Assembly (NCBI RefSeq): GCF_029278605.1
Contig: NZ_CP119573.1
Location: 1,488,001-1,552,000, forward strand
Origin: Cupriavidus sp. WKF15
Lineage (GTDB): Bacteria > Pseudomonadota > Gammaproteobacteria > Burkholderiales > Burkholderiaceae
Direction: 5' to 3'
DNA: 64,000 nucleotides
Shown here: one piece after another, positions 8,109-16,375 of the stretch
Numbering within the stretch: position 1 is the stretch's first letter
How the letters are laid out: each line of letters starts with the position of its first letter
Notes under the pieces: generated by a model
Database searches by the model: none
The model's input: the letters and a program-made list of their open reading frames with translations, nothing else
What the model was told of the DNA's origin: nothing
Made by a program: the position numbers and the translations under genes

Positions 8109-10130
8109 TCACATCACGGCCAGCAGCGTGGCGGCCAGGGTCAGGAAGCTGTACAGCAGGTACGCCGAGATGCGTCCCTGCTGCATCAGGCCAATCAGCC
8201 GGGCCAGATACGACGCCAGATCGATCACCGGGACGTACAGCCAGCGCCAGAAATGGTCCGCCACCGTGACCCGGTAGCGCGGCTGTTCATCGAATGGCGT
8301 CGGCAAGTCACGGCGCATCAGGAAAAACGGTTCAAAGATCTGGCGGATCGGCTGACCGAAACCCTCGGCCGTGTCCTGCATGCGCGCGGTGCCCCATGGG
8401 AAGCCGCAAGCCCACGGCGGGCTGCGGCGAAGCCGGCCGTGGTAGAAGCGGCGCACCAGCAGAAAGGCGAGCGCAAAACTGGCCAGAATGCCGAGCAGGA
8501 AAATGACCGGCCCGTAGCTGGCCTGGGCCTGCCCATTGGGTGCCAGCAACCAGTCACTGGCCGCGGTCCGGGCGCCCAGTCCGCTTGCCACCAGCTGCTG
8601 CGTCACCGGATCGATCAGCTGGACGAATTGCGTCGGCAGCAGGCCAAGCGCGATACAGCCCAGCGCCAGCCACAGCATGCCCGCCCGCTCCCAGCGGCCG
8701 GTGTCGTGCGCGTGGACCAGCTTGGGCTCGCGGGGCTGGCCGAGGAAGATCACGCCGAAGAACTTGACCATGGTGTAGCCGGCCAGCGCCGCCACCAGCG
8801 CGATCAGCGCGGCAACCACCGGGATCAGCATGGTCAGTATCGGTTCGGGAAGACCCGGCGTGAACAGGAAGCTTTGCAGCAGCAGCCACTCCGAGACGAA
8901 GCCGCCGAGCGGCGGCAGCCCCGCGCTGGCCAGCACGCCCAGCAGCGTCAGCCAGCCCACCCAGGGCATATAGCGAATCAATCCACCCAGCTTGCCGAGG
9001 CTTCTCTCCTCGGTGGCGTGCAGCACGCTGCCGGTTCCCAGAAAGAGCAGGCTCTTGAAGAAGGCATGGCTGGCGACATGATAGAGCGCAGCCGTCAGCG
9101 CCAGGGCGGCCATTGGCCTCATGCCGTAGGCCGAAAACAGCAGCGTCAGGCCCATGGCAACGAAGAGCAGGCCCATGTTCTCGACTGACGAATAGGCCAG
9201 CAGCCGCTTCATGTCGGTCTGCACCGCGGCGAAGACCACGCCGAACAGCGCGGTGGCCAGCCCAACCGCGAGCAGCAATCCGCCCCACCACCACAGACGC
9301 ATCTGCAGCAAGTCGAAGCACACGCGCAACAAGCCGTAGATTGCCGTGTTGAGCATGACGCCACTCATCATTGCCGATACCGGCGAGGGCGCAGCCGGAT
9401 GCGCCTCCGGCAGCCAGACGTGCAGCGGTAGGATGCCAGCCTTGGCGCCGAACCCGAACAGGGCGAGCAGGAAGCCGGCGGAGGCCCAGAACGGCGTCAG
9501 CGCCTGGGCGCGCATATTGGCAAACGTGTAGTCGCCGGTGTTGGCCTGCAGCACGCCAAAGCACAGCAGGATCGCGATCGCCCCGATGCGGGCCATCGTG
9601 ATGTAGAGATAGCCTGCGGCGCGCACTTCGGCGATGCGGTGGTTGGCGGTTACCAGGAAGAATGAAGACAACGCCATGGTTTCCCACATCACCATGAACG
9701 AGTACGCGTCGTCTGCCAGGATCACCCCGGCCATACTGGCGAGAAACAGATGGTATTCAAGGCAAAGCAGGCCCGGCGGCGTGCCTTCCCCCTTGCGGAA
9801 GTAGCCTGCCGCAAACGTCGAAATGCCAGCCGCTGCGCCCCCCATGACCATCAGGAAGTAGGCCGACAGGCTGTCGAGCCGGACGTGGAACGGCAGCGCG
9901 GGCAGGCCGATCGGCAGCACGGCAGCTTCAGGCGTGCCGAACACAGCGTGCAGCGCAAGACCGGACAGGGCCAGTCCCAATGCTCCCCCGATGGGGAATA
10001 GCACGCGGGATACCAGGGCAAACCGATGCAGCACCAGGATTCCTGCCACGCCGACAAGCAGCCAGGCGCCAACCACGATCAGGATCCAGTCGAGATGGAG
10101 CCATTGCGCGAGAGGGGGCACGCTGCTCAT
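8109..10130 (-). CDS. hyfB: Hydrogenase-4-like membrane subunit B (NuoL/M antiporter family)
   Basis: The 673-residue, roughly 16-TM antiporter-like subunit matches E. coli HyfB in length. Visible landmarks are the VMWETMALSSFFLV segment with its key Glu, GFGAKAGILPLHVWLPEAHPAAPSPVSA with Lys and His, the KRLLAYSSVENMG segment, and HAFFKSLLFLGTGSV. The ATG at 10130 lies just after the RHH gene stop (tca at 10134-10136), so expression is tied to that regulator. With hyfF it gives the complex two potential ion-pumping subunits. Confidence 0.87.
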   Translation of the reverse strand: MSSVPPLAQWLHLDWILIVVGAWLLVGVAGILVLHRFALVSRVLFPIGGALGLALSGLALHAVFGTPEAAVLPIGLPALPFHVRLDSLSAYFLMVMGGAAAGISTFAAGYFRKGEGTPPGLLCLEYHLFLASMAGVILADDAYSFMVMWETMALSSFFLVTANHRIAEVRAAGYLYITMARIGAIAILLCFGVLQANTGDYTFANMRAQALTPFWASAGFLLALFGFGAKAGILPLHVWLPEAHPAAPSPVSAMMSGVMLNTAIYGLLRVCFDLLQMRLWWWGGLLLAVGLATALFGVVFAAVQTDMKRLLAYSSVENMGLLFVAMGLTLLFSAYGMRPMAALALTAALYHVASHAFFKSLLFLGTGSVLHATEERSLGKLGGLIRYMPWVGWLTLLGVLASAGLPPLGGFVSEWLLLQSFLFTPGLPEPILTMLIPVVAALIALVAALAGYTMVKFFGVIFLGQPREPKLVHAHDTGRWERAGMLWLALGCIALGLLPTQFVQLIDPVTQQLVASGLGARTAASDWLLAPNGQAQASYGPVIFLLGILASFALAFLLVRRFYHGRLRRSPPWACGFPWGTARMQDTAEGFGQPIRQIFEPFFLMRRDLPTPFDEQPRYRVTVADHFWRWLYVPVIDLASYLARLIGLMQQGRISAYLLYSFLTLAATLLAVM

Positions 10131-10133
10131 GGC

Positions 10134-10409
10134 TCAGGCTCCGCGACGGGCTGCCCGGCGCTTGGCGGGGGGCGCCGCACCGCGCCGCGACGGCAGCTCC
10201 ATCGGTGGCCTCTCGTTGCCATTGGCTTCCGCTTTGGCCGTGTCCACGCCGCTAGGGACATATTGGACGCCATGCTGGACCAGGTAGTCGCGGATGAGGC
10301 GCCGGATCACCTGCGAGGCGGTCAGATCCTGCTGTGCGCAAAGGTGCTCGAAGGCAGCCTTCTTGTCGGGATCGATGAGCAGCGTAAGCCGAGCGGTCTT
10401 TTGCTCCAT
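10134..10409 (-). CDS. Ribbon-helix-helix DNA-binding protein, paralogue 2, first gene of the hyf-like operon
   Basis: The 91-residue protein begins MEQKTARLTLLIDPDKKAA and continues into SQVIRRLIRDYLVQHG, closely matching the 66-residue RHH at 2709-2909 over its first 50 residues. A long basic tail (PPAKRRAARRGA) is extra. It ends 3 bp before hyfB on the same strand, so it is the first gene of the operon and a good candidate for its autoregulator. A 19-bp near-palindrome lies just upstream. Confidence 0.8.
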   Translation of the reverse strand: MEQKTARLTLLIDPDKKAAFEHLCAQQDLTASQVIRRLIRDYLVQHGVQYVPSGVDTAKAEANGNERPPMELPSRRGAAPPAKRRAARRGA

Positions 10410-10435
10410 GGGAGCCTCAAGATGGCAATACGATG

Positions 10436-10454
10436 ATGACGTGAATCACATCAT
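10436..10454. promoter_or_regulatory. Near-perfect 19-bp palindrome upstream of the hyf-like operon (candidate operator)
   Basis: ATGACGTGAATCACATCAT is an inverted repeat centred on the middle A with one mismatched pair. It lies 27 bp upstream of the RHH start at 10409. It shares the TGA-x-x-x/x-x-x-TCA ends with the inverted repeat in front of the other RHH gene. Operator function for the RHH protein is inferred. The core GTGA-x-TCAC also resembles Fnr/Crp-type half sites, so another regulator cannot be excluded. Confidence 0.45.
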
Positions 10455-10669
10455 AGATGATAAGCATGCGAATCCAAAGGGGCGGCCGTTGCCATTCGCT
10501 GCTGCTCGAATTGACAGCATGATCCCGCGCGATGGGGTGAGAATTGGGCTAACCCATTGATTCGGCTATATATAGATGGCGTTTCTGGCGCACATGTTTT
10601 CCCTACATAGCCAGGGGCGGGGGCCGCCGGAACTGGTATCTAGTCAGGCAGGACAATACTCAGCCCTGC

Positions 10670-11581
10670 ATGAAGCGCTCGACCTCCATCCCGGCACCGC
10701 CGCCCGACGCCGCCCACGTCATGCCCGCCATGCCCTGCGGCGCGGCGGAGCCGGCCGAAGACCGCAACTTTGTCACCGCGCTCGCGCGCGGCATGGAACT
10801 GCTGCGTGCGTTCGGGCCGCATGACGACTACCTGGGCAATGCCGAGCTGTCACGCCGCACCGGCATTCCGCGGCCCACCGTGTCGCGCCTCACCTACACG
10901 CTGGCCTCGCTGGGCTACCTCACCTATATCGAGTCGATGGAGAAGTACCGGTTGGGGCAGGGTGCAATGGTGCTGGGGCATCGCTACATCTCGGGCGCGG
11001 GCATCCGCGAGATCGCGCAGCCGCTGATGCAGTCGCTCGCGTTCACGACCGACTGCACCGTTGCGCTGGCCATGCCTGACCGCCATGCGATGGTCTACCT
11101 GGAATCGTGCCAGCCGCGCGGCGCGCTGGTGATCCGGCTTGCGCCCGGCGCGCGGCTGCCGATGGCCACCTCGGCCATGGGGCGCGCGTGGCTGGCCGGG
11201 CTGGACAGCGCGCACCGCGAAGCCGCGCTCGCCGAGCTGGAGCGTCACTACGGCGCGCGCTGGGCGCCGGTGCGCAGCAAGATCGAGCGCTCGCTGCGCG
11301 ACCATGCGCGGTGCGGCTTCTGCGTGGCCCACGCCGAGTGGGACCGCACCGTCAGCGGGGCCGCGGCGCCGCTGCGGCTCGAAGGCAGCGGCGAGGTGCT
11401 GGCGCTGAACATCGGCGGCGCCGCGACGCGGCTCTCGCCGGAAATCCTGGAAAGCAACCTGGGCCCGCGTATCCGCGAACTGGCCCAGGCGCTGCAGGCG
11501 CGGCTGTGGCAGGCCGGTGCCGGGCGGCAAGGATCGACACGTACGGCGCCGGCAGCGTCCGGCGCGCGCGAAGCCAACTGA
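10670..11581 (+). CDS. IclR-family transcriptional regulator
   Basis: The 303-residue protein has an N-terminal winged helix-turn-helix (about 35-95: VTALARGMELLRAF, then LSRRTGIPRPTVSRLTYTLASLGYL). The IclR effector domain follows (about 105-285), with GSGEVLALNIGG near its end. A proline/alanine-rich leader precedes the HTH. It lies immediately upstream of an SDR dehydrogenase and a Bug receptor on the same strand (28-bp gap to the SDR), so it probably controls that small catabolic unit and responds to its substrate. No clear Shine-Dalgarno precedes the ATG. Confidence 0.85.
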   Translation: MKRSTSIPAPPPDAAHVMPAMPCGAAEPAEDRNFVTALARGMELLRAFGPHDDYLGNAELSRRTGIPRPTVSRLTYTLASLGYLTYIESMEKYRLGQGAMVLGHRYISGAGIREIAQPLMQSLAFTTDCTVALAMPDRHAMVYLESCQPRGALVIRLAPGARLPMATSAMGRAWLAGLDSAHREAALAELERHYGARWAPVRSKIERSLRDHARCGFCVAHAEWDRTVSGAAAPLRLEGSGEVLALNIGGAATRLSPEILESNLGPRIRELAQALQARLWQAGAGRQGSTRTAPAASGAREAN

Positions 11582-11609
11582 AAGCAGACTCAGACGAGGA
11601 GACAAAAGC

Positions 11610-12422
11610 ATGCAAGTCAAAGACAAGACCGTCGTCGTGACCGGCGCCGCCACGGGCATTGGCCGGGCGCTGGCCCTGGCATTTGCCCGGGCCGGCGCGC
11701 GCGGCGTGGCCATCGCCGACCTCAACGCAGCCGGGGCTGCCACGGTGGCGGCAGAAGTGCAGGCGGCCGCGCCGGACTGCAAGGTGTTCGGGCAGGCGGT
11801 GGATGTCGCCGATGCCGCCGCGGTGCAGGCGCTGACGGACGAGGCGACGCGCCGCTTCGGCCAGGTCGATGTGTTCTGTTCCAACGCCGGGATCATCCTG
11901 CGCAAGGGGCTCGACGCCAGCGCCGAGGAGTGGCAGCGCATCTGGGACATCAACGTCATGGCGCACATCCATGCGGCCAAGGCCGTGCTGCCGCAGATGC
12001 TGGAGCGTGGCGATGGCTATTTCGTCAATACCGTGTCGGCAGCGGGCCTGCTGTCGCAGATCGGTTCGGCGCCGTATGCGGTGACCAAACATGCGGCCAT
12101 TGGCTTCGCGGAATGGCTGTCGATCACCTATGGCGACCGCGGCATCAAGGTGAGCTGCATCTGCCCGCAGGGCGTGCAGACCAATATGCTGTTCGGCGAG
12201 AACGGCGAGCGCAAGGGCTTCCTGCAGGAAGGATCGGTCACGCCCGAGCACGTGGCCGGCGCCACGATCGAAGGCATGGTCGACGAACGATTTCTGATCC
12301 TGCCGCATCCGGAGGTATTGGAATACTATCGCCGCAAGGGGCAGGACTATGATCGGTGGCTGCGTGGCATGCGGCGCCTGCACGAGAAGGTCATGCAGGA
12401 GTTTGGCGGTATCGCGGTGTAG
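11610..12422 (+). CDS. Short-chain dehydrogenase/reductase (SDR)
   Basis: The 270-residue classical SDR has the TGAATGIG cofactor loop at residues 11-18, an acidic residue after the second strand (IADLN) that favours NAD(H), the NAG motif near residue 94, and the catalytic YAVTK Tyr/Lys pair near residues 155-159. The start at 11610 follows GAGGAG at 11597-11602. Extended C-terminal residues (YYRRKGQDYDRWLRGMRRL) are seen in some alcohol/hydroxy-acid SDRs. Its substrate cannot be read from sequence. The IclR regulator and Bug receptor context suggests oxidation of an imported organic acid or alcohol. Confidence 0.85.
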   Translation: MQVKDKTVVVTGAATGIGRALALAFARAGARGVAIADLNAAGAATVAAEVQAAAPDCKVFGQAVDVADAAAVQALTDEATRRFGQVDVFCSNAGIILRKGLDASAEEWQRIWDINVMAHIHAAKAVLPQMLERGDGYFVNTVSAAGLLSQIGSAPYAVTKHAAIGFAEWLSITYGDRGIKVSCICPQGVQTNMLFGENGERKGFLQEGSVTPEHVAGATIEGMVDERFLILPHPEVLEYYRRKGQDYDRWLRGMRRLHEKVMQEFGGIAV

Positions 12423-12486
12423 TCCCGGATTTTCCGACCAGAACAGCCGGCGCCCACGCAGGTGCCGGCCAGCCAGGAGACCATCG

Positions 12487-13461
12487 ATGCGAGTCAGTTC
12501 CCTTGCCGCGGCGGCGCTCGCCGCGGCCGTTGTGTTCAGTGCGCCCGCCGCGCAGGCGCAGGCCTATCCGAGCAAGCCGATCCGGATGGTGGTCGGCTTT
12601 CCCAGCGGTGGCGCGCCGGACACGCTGGCGCGCATTGTCTCCGAGAAGATTTCGCCCGCATGGGGGCAGCCGGTCGTGGTCGACAACAAGCCCGGCGCCG
12701 GTGGCAATATCGGCGCCGAGGCCGTGGCCCATGCGCCGGCCGATGGCTACACGCTGGCGATGGGCACGGTGGGCACGCACTCGATCAACGGTGCGCTCTA
12801 CAGCAAGATGCCGTACGACATGGTCAAGGATTTCACGCCCGTGGTCCTGGTCGCGACGACACCCAATGTGCTGGTCGTGCATCCGGACGTGCCGGCGAAG
12901 AACATAGCCGAGCTGATCGCGCTGGCCAAGGCGAAGCCCGGTGGCCTGACCTTCGGCACTCCGGGCGTCGGGACCTCTCTGCACGTCGCGGGGGAGCTGT
13001 TCAATTCCATGGCCGGCGTGAAGATCGTCCATGTCCCGTACAAGGGTCGGGCCATGGCGATTCCGGACCTGCTCGGCGGCCATATCACGATGATGTTCGA
13101 CAACCTGCCGTCGGCGCTGCCGGTGGTGAAGGAGGGCAAGCTGCGCGCGCTCGGCGTCACCAGCGCGAAGCGCTCGCCGTCGGCACCGGACATTCCCACG
13201 CTGGCCGAGCAGGGCCTGCCCGGCTTCGAGGCGGATTCCTGGTTCGCGATCTTCGCGCCGGCCAATACGCCGAAGGACGTGGTGGCAAGGCTCAACGCCG
13301 AATTCAACCGCATCTACTCGCTGCCGGACGTGCAGGCAAAGCTCAGGACGCTGGGGCTTGAACCGGTCCTTGGTACGCCCGAGAAGCTTGCCAGCTACCA
13401 GCGCGCGGAAATCGCCAAGTGGGCGAAGGTGGTGAAGGAGTCGGGCGCGAAGGCCGAGTGA
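12487..13461 (+). CDS. Bug-type (tripartite tricarboxylate family) periplasmic solute receptor
   Basis: The 324-residue protein has a signal peptide ending near AAQAQA (about residue 26). It shows the family hallmarks YPSKPIRMVVGFPSGG, VVDNKPGAGGNIGAE, GYTLAMG, VHVPYKG, and the C-terminal lobe IPTLAEQGLPGFE. The start is placed at 12487, behind CAGGAGA and directly at the signal peptide. Bug receptors bind carboxylates or aromatic acids. TctA/TctB membrane partners are absent nearby, which is common for Bug genes in Cupriavidus and Bordetella. It is the third gene after IclR and SDR. Confidence 0.9.
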   Translation: MRVSSLAAAALAAAVVFSAPAAQAQAYPSKPIRMVVGFPSGGAPDTLARIVSEKISPAWGQPVVVDNKPGAGGNIGAEAVAHAPADGYTLAMGTVGTHSINGALYSKMPYDMVKDFTPVVLVATTPNVLVVHPDVPAKNIAELIALAKAKPGGLTFGTPGVGTSLHVAGELFNSMAGVKIVHVPYKGRAMAIPDLLGGHITMMFDNLPSALPVVKEGKLRALGVTSAKRSPSAPDIPTLAEQGLPGFEADSWFAIFAPANTPKDVVARLNAEFNRIYSLPDVQAKLRTLGLEPVLGTPEKLASYQRAEIAKWAKVVKESGAKAE

Positions 13462-13492
13462 GCCGGCTGCCACGCCTTGCCAGCGGGCGCGG

Positions 13493-14380
13493 CTATTTGA
13501 TTGCGCCCACGGTGAAGCCGGTCACGAAGCGGTCAAGGAACAGGTTGTAGAGCAAGGCCACCGGCACACTGACAATCAGGCACGCCCCCATCAGCGATCC
13601 CCAGAAATAGACATCGCCGCGCACCAGGAACGTCGGCACGCCCACGCTGACCGTGTACTGCGAAGAGCTGGTGATGAAGGTGAGCGCGTAGACGAATTCC
13701 TGCATCACCAGCGTCAGCGTGAAGATGACCACGGTCAGGATGCCCGCCGAGGACAGCGGCACCACCACTTTCAGGAAGGCGCCGAAGCGGCTCAGGCCAT
13801 CCATCATCGCTGCCTCTTCGATGTCGCGTGGGACGGCCTTGAAGAAGCCCATCATCAGCCAGGTGCAGAACGGCACGGTGAAGCTGGGATACACCAGCAC
13901 CAGCGACCACAGCGAGTCCTGCAGCCCGAGCGCGCCGACGATGCGGGAGAACGGGATGAACAGGATCGTCGGCGGAATCAGGTAGGTCAGGAAGATGGCG
14001 ATCGCCAGTTGGCGTCCATGCCTGCCAGACAGGCGTGCCAGGCTGTAGCCGGCCGGCACCGCCAGTGCCAGCGTGATGAGCACCACCAGTACGCCCACCA
14101 GCAAGGTATTGAGCAGCCAGCGCAGGTACTGCGTGTCGTGGAACAGTACGCGCAGGTTTTCCAGCGTAGGAGGCTGGTTGAACAGGAAGGGATTGTTGGC
14201 GGTGTTGATCAGGTCGTGGACGTCCTTGAAGGTCGTCACCAACATCCAGTAAAAGGGGAAGGCGCAGAACATGGCAAATGCGGCCAGCGTCACGAACACG
14301 AGCACGCGTGCGCCGCGCGCGCGCCAGCGCGGCGCGAACCATTTGCCCGGCTTGCCGCCGGTCGCGATGACGGCGGCCAT
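13493..14380 (-). CDS. ABC transporter permease, MalG/UgpE type
   Basis: The 295-residue inner-membrane protein has six membrane segments and the ABC-permease EAA loop (DIEEAAMMDGLSRFGAFLKVVVPLSSAG, about residues 190-215). The N-terminal segment FPFYWMLVTTFK is typical of the second permease of CUT1 sugar importers. It begins one base after the partner permease stops and is the last gene of the four-gene importer operon. Confidence 0.88.
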   Translation of the reverse strand: MAAVIATGGKPGKWFAPRWRARGARVLVFVTLAAFAMFCAFPFYWMLVTTFKDVHDLINTANNPFLFNQPPTLENLRVLFHDTQYLRWLLNTLLVGVLVVLITLALAVPAGYSLARLSGRHGRQLAIAIFLTYLIPPTILFIPFSRIVGALGLQDSLWSLVLVYPSFTVPFCTWLMMGFFKAVPRDIEEAAMMDGLSRFGAFLKVVVPLSSAGILTVVIFTLTLVMQEFVYALTFITSSSQYTVSVGVPTFLVRGDVYFWGSLMGACLIVSVPVALLYNLFLDRFVTGFTVGAIK

Positions 14381-14381
14381 G

Positions 14382-15317
14382 TCAGGTCACCTCGGTGCGG
14401 TGGGCCACGGTCAGCAGCAGGACCACGGCCGCCACCAGCAGCGGGAAAAGGAATAGCGAGATGGCCGCGCCCTCGGCCAGGTCGCCACCCTGGATCCCCG
14501 TGAAGAAGGCCAGGCTCGCCAGCACCTGCGTGGTGTCGTAGGGGCCGCCCCGCGTGAGCACGTAGATGATGATCATGTCGGTCAGCGTGAAGACGATGCC
14601 GAACAACAGGGCCACCAGCATGACGGGCATCAGCAGCGGCAGGTCGATGCGGAACAGGCGCCGCCAGAAGCCGGCGCCATCCATGGCGGCGGCGTCATGC
14701 AGGTCTTGCGGGATGCCCTGCATGCCGGCCAGGATGATCACCGTGGCCAGAGGCAGCAGGCGCCAGACATCGACCAGAATCACCGATGCCATGGCCAGCG
14801 TGGGCTGCCCCAGCCACACCGGCCAGACGCCGGGGCCGAATACGCCGAGCGCCTGCAAGGTCCAGTTGATGATGCTGTAGACCGGGTCGAAGATCCACAG
14901 CCAGCCGATCGACCCCAGCGAGATCGGCGCCACCCACGGCAGCAGGATCAGCAGGCGCACCAGCCATTTGCCGGGAAAGTCATGCGCCAGGGCCAGCGCG
15001 AGGACCTTCGCCAGCACGACCACCAGCACCTGCGATACCAGCGTGAAGACCAGCGCATTGCGCAGCGAGCGCCAGAACGTCGCGTTGTGCACGACGCGAC
15101 GGAAATTCTCCAGGCCGACAAATTGCAGGGCGTGGCTGCCGACGGTGGCATCGGACAGGCTGTACCAGATCGACAGCAGGAACGGGAAGGCCAGCAGCAG
15201 TGCAATGTACAGCAGCGCCGGCGCCAGCATCAGAGTACCCAGCCAGCGTTCTTCCCATGGGGCGCGGGCGGCGCCGCCATGGCTGGCTTCCAGCGACGCG
15301 GGCAGATGGACGTTCAT
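14382..15317 (-). CDS. ABC transporter permease, MalF/UgpA type
   Basis: The 311-residue, six-segment permease has its EAA loop at about residues 205-232 (PQDLHDAAAMDGAGFWRRLFRIDLPLL) and the early FLLSIWYSLSD segment common to CUT1 UgpA/MalF proteins. Its start overlaps the end of the ATPase gene by 4 bp, showing translational coupling. It pairs with the permease at 13493-14380. Confidence 0.88.
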   Translation of the reverse strand: MNVHLPASLEASHGGAARAPWEERWLGTLMLAPALLYIALLLAFPFLLSIWYSLSDATVGSHALQFVGLENFRRVVHNATFWRSLRNALVFTLVSQVLVVVLAKVLALALAHDFPGKWLVRLLILLPWVAPISLGSIGWLWIFDPVYSIINWTLQALGVFGPGVWPVWLGQPTLAMASVILVDVWRLLPLATVIILAGMQGIPQDLHDAAAMDGAGFWRRLFRIDLPLLMPVMLVALLFGIVFTLTDMIIIYVLTRGGPYDTTQVLASLAFFTGIQGGDLAEGAAISLFLFPLLVAAVVLLLTVAHRTEVT

Positions 15318-16345
15318 GGCGCAGCGGGATCGAGGCTCGCGCCGGAGCCGGCATTGAAGTGGTGCAGGTCGGCGTGCCGCACGGCAAAGCGGTGGCGCGT
15401 GCCGGCCTGCAGTGCCACGCTGACCGTGCAGGGGATGCGCGAGATGACCTTCACTGGCGGTTGTGGCGGTTCCAGCAGCCCATACACCAGGCGGTCGGAG
15501 CCCAGGTTCTCGATGCGGATGATGTTCAGCGGGTAGTCCTCCAGCGGCTCGCCTGCGGCGAAGACCTCGCGCGGCAGGAAATGCTCGGGCCGGAATCCTG
15601 TCTCCACCTTGCCCGCTGCAAGCAGGTTCATTGGCGGAGAGCCGATGAACGTCGCAACAAAGCGGTCCGCCGGCCGTTGGTAAACCTGGCCCGGCGTGCC
15701 GATCTGATGCATGCGCCCGCGGTCGAGCACGGCGATGCGGTCGCCCAGCGCCAGAGCTTCGACCTGGTCATGGGTGACGTAGATCGTGGTGGTGGCCAGG
15801 CGGCGCTGGATCTGCTGCAGTTCCTCGCGCGCCGAGGTGCGCAGCTTGGCGTCGAGGTTGGACAGCGGCTCATCCAGCAGGAAGGCCACGGGGTCGCGCA
15901 CCACGGCCCGCGCCAGGGCCACGCGCTGCCGCTCGCCGCCGGACAGCTGGCGCGGCTTGCGTGCCAGCAACGGTTCGATGCCGAACAGTGCGGCCGCCCA
16001 CCTGACTTTCTCGTCCACGGCCTGGCGCGGCATGTGCCGGGCCTCGAGCGGGAAGGCGATGTTGGCGGCCACCGTGAGGTGCGGGTAGAGCGCGTAGCTC
16101 TGGAACACCATGGCCATGTTGTGCAGGCGCGGCGGCAGGCCGGTGACGATGCTGCCGTTCACCAGCACGTCGCCGGAGGTAGGCGTCTCCAGGCCGGCGA
16201 TCATGCGCAGCAGGGTGGTCTTGCCGGAGCCGGACGGGCCCAGCAGCACCAGGAACTCGCCTTCGCGCACGGCCAGGTCGATGCCGTCGACGGCATTGCC
16301 GCCGTCAAAGCGCTTGGTGAGGGCGTGTGTTTCGACCGTGGCCAT
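15314..16345 (-). CDS. ABC transporter ATP-binding protein, MalK/UgpC type
   Basis: The 343-residue ATPase shows Walker A GPSGSGKTT near residue 37, Q-loop FQSYALYPHLTV, signature LSGGERQRVALARA, Walker B VAFLLDEPLSNLDAKLR and switch His in YVTHDQVEAL. The C-terminal TOBE-type region (about 240-335, with GFRPEHF) is typical of MalK/UgpC and often receives regulatory signals. It energises the two downstream permeases. Confidence 0.9.
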   Translation of the reverse strand: MATVETHALTKRFDGGNAVDGIDLAVREGEFLVLLGPSGSGKTTLLRMIAGLETPTSGDVLVNGSIVTGLPPRLHNMAMVFQSYALYPHLTVAANIAFPLEARHMPRQAVDEKVRWAAALFGIEPLLARKPRQLSGGERQRVALARAVVRDPVAFLLDEPLSNLDAKLRTSAREELQQIQRRLATTTIYVTHDQVEALALGDRIAVLDRGRMHQIGTPGQVYQRPADRFVATFIGSPPMNLLAAGKVETGFRPEHFLPREVFAAGEPLEDYPLNIIRIENLGSDRLVYGLLEPPQPPVKVISRIPCTVSVALQAGTRHRFAVRHADLHHFNAGSGASLDPAAP

Positions 16346-16375
16346 GGTGCGCAGGCGCAGAGGCGGCGCTGGCGT

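Noticed and set aside
2940..10130. A true formate hydrogenlyase or hydrogenase 4
   Set aside because: All four NiFe-ligand cysteines are absent from the large subunit, and ferredoxin, formate dehydrogenase and maturation genes are missing.
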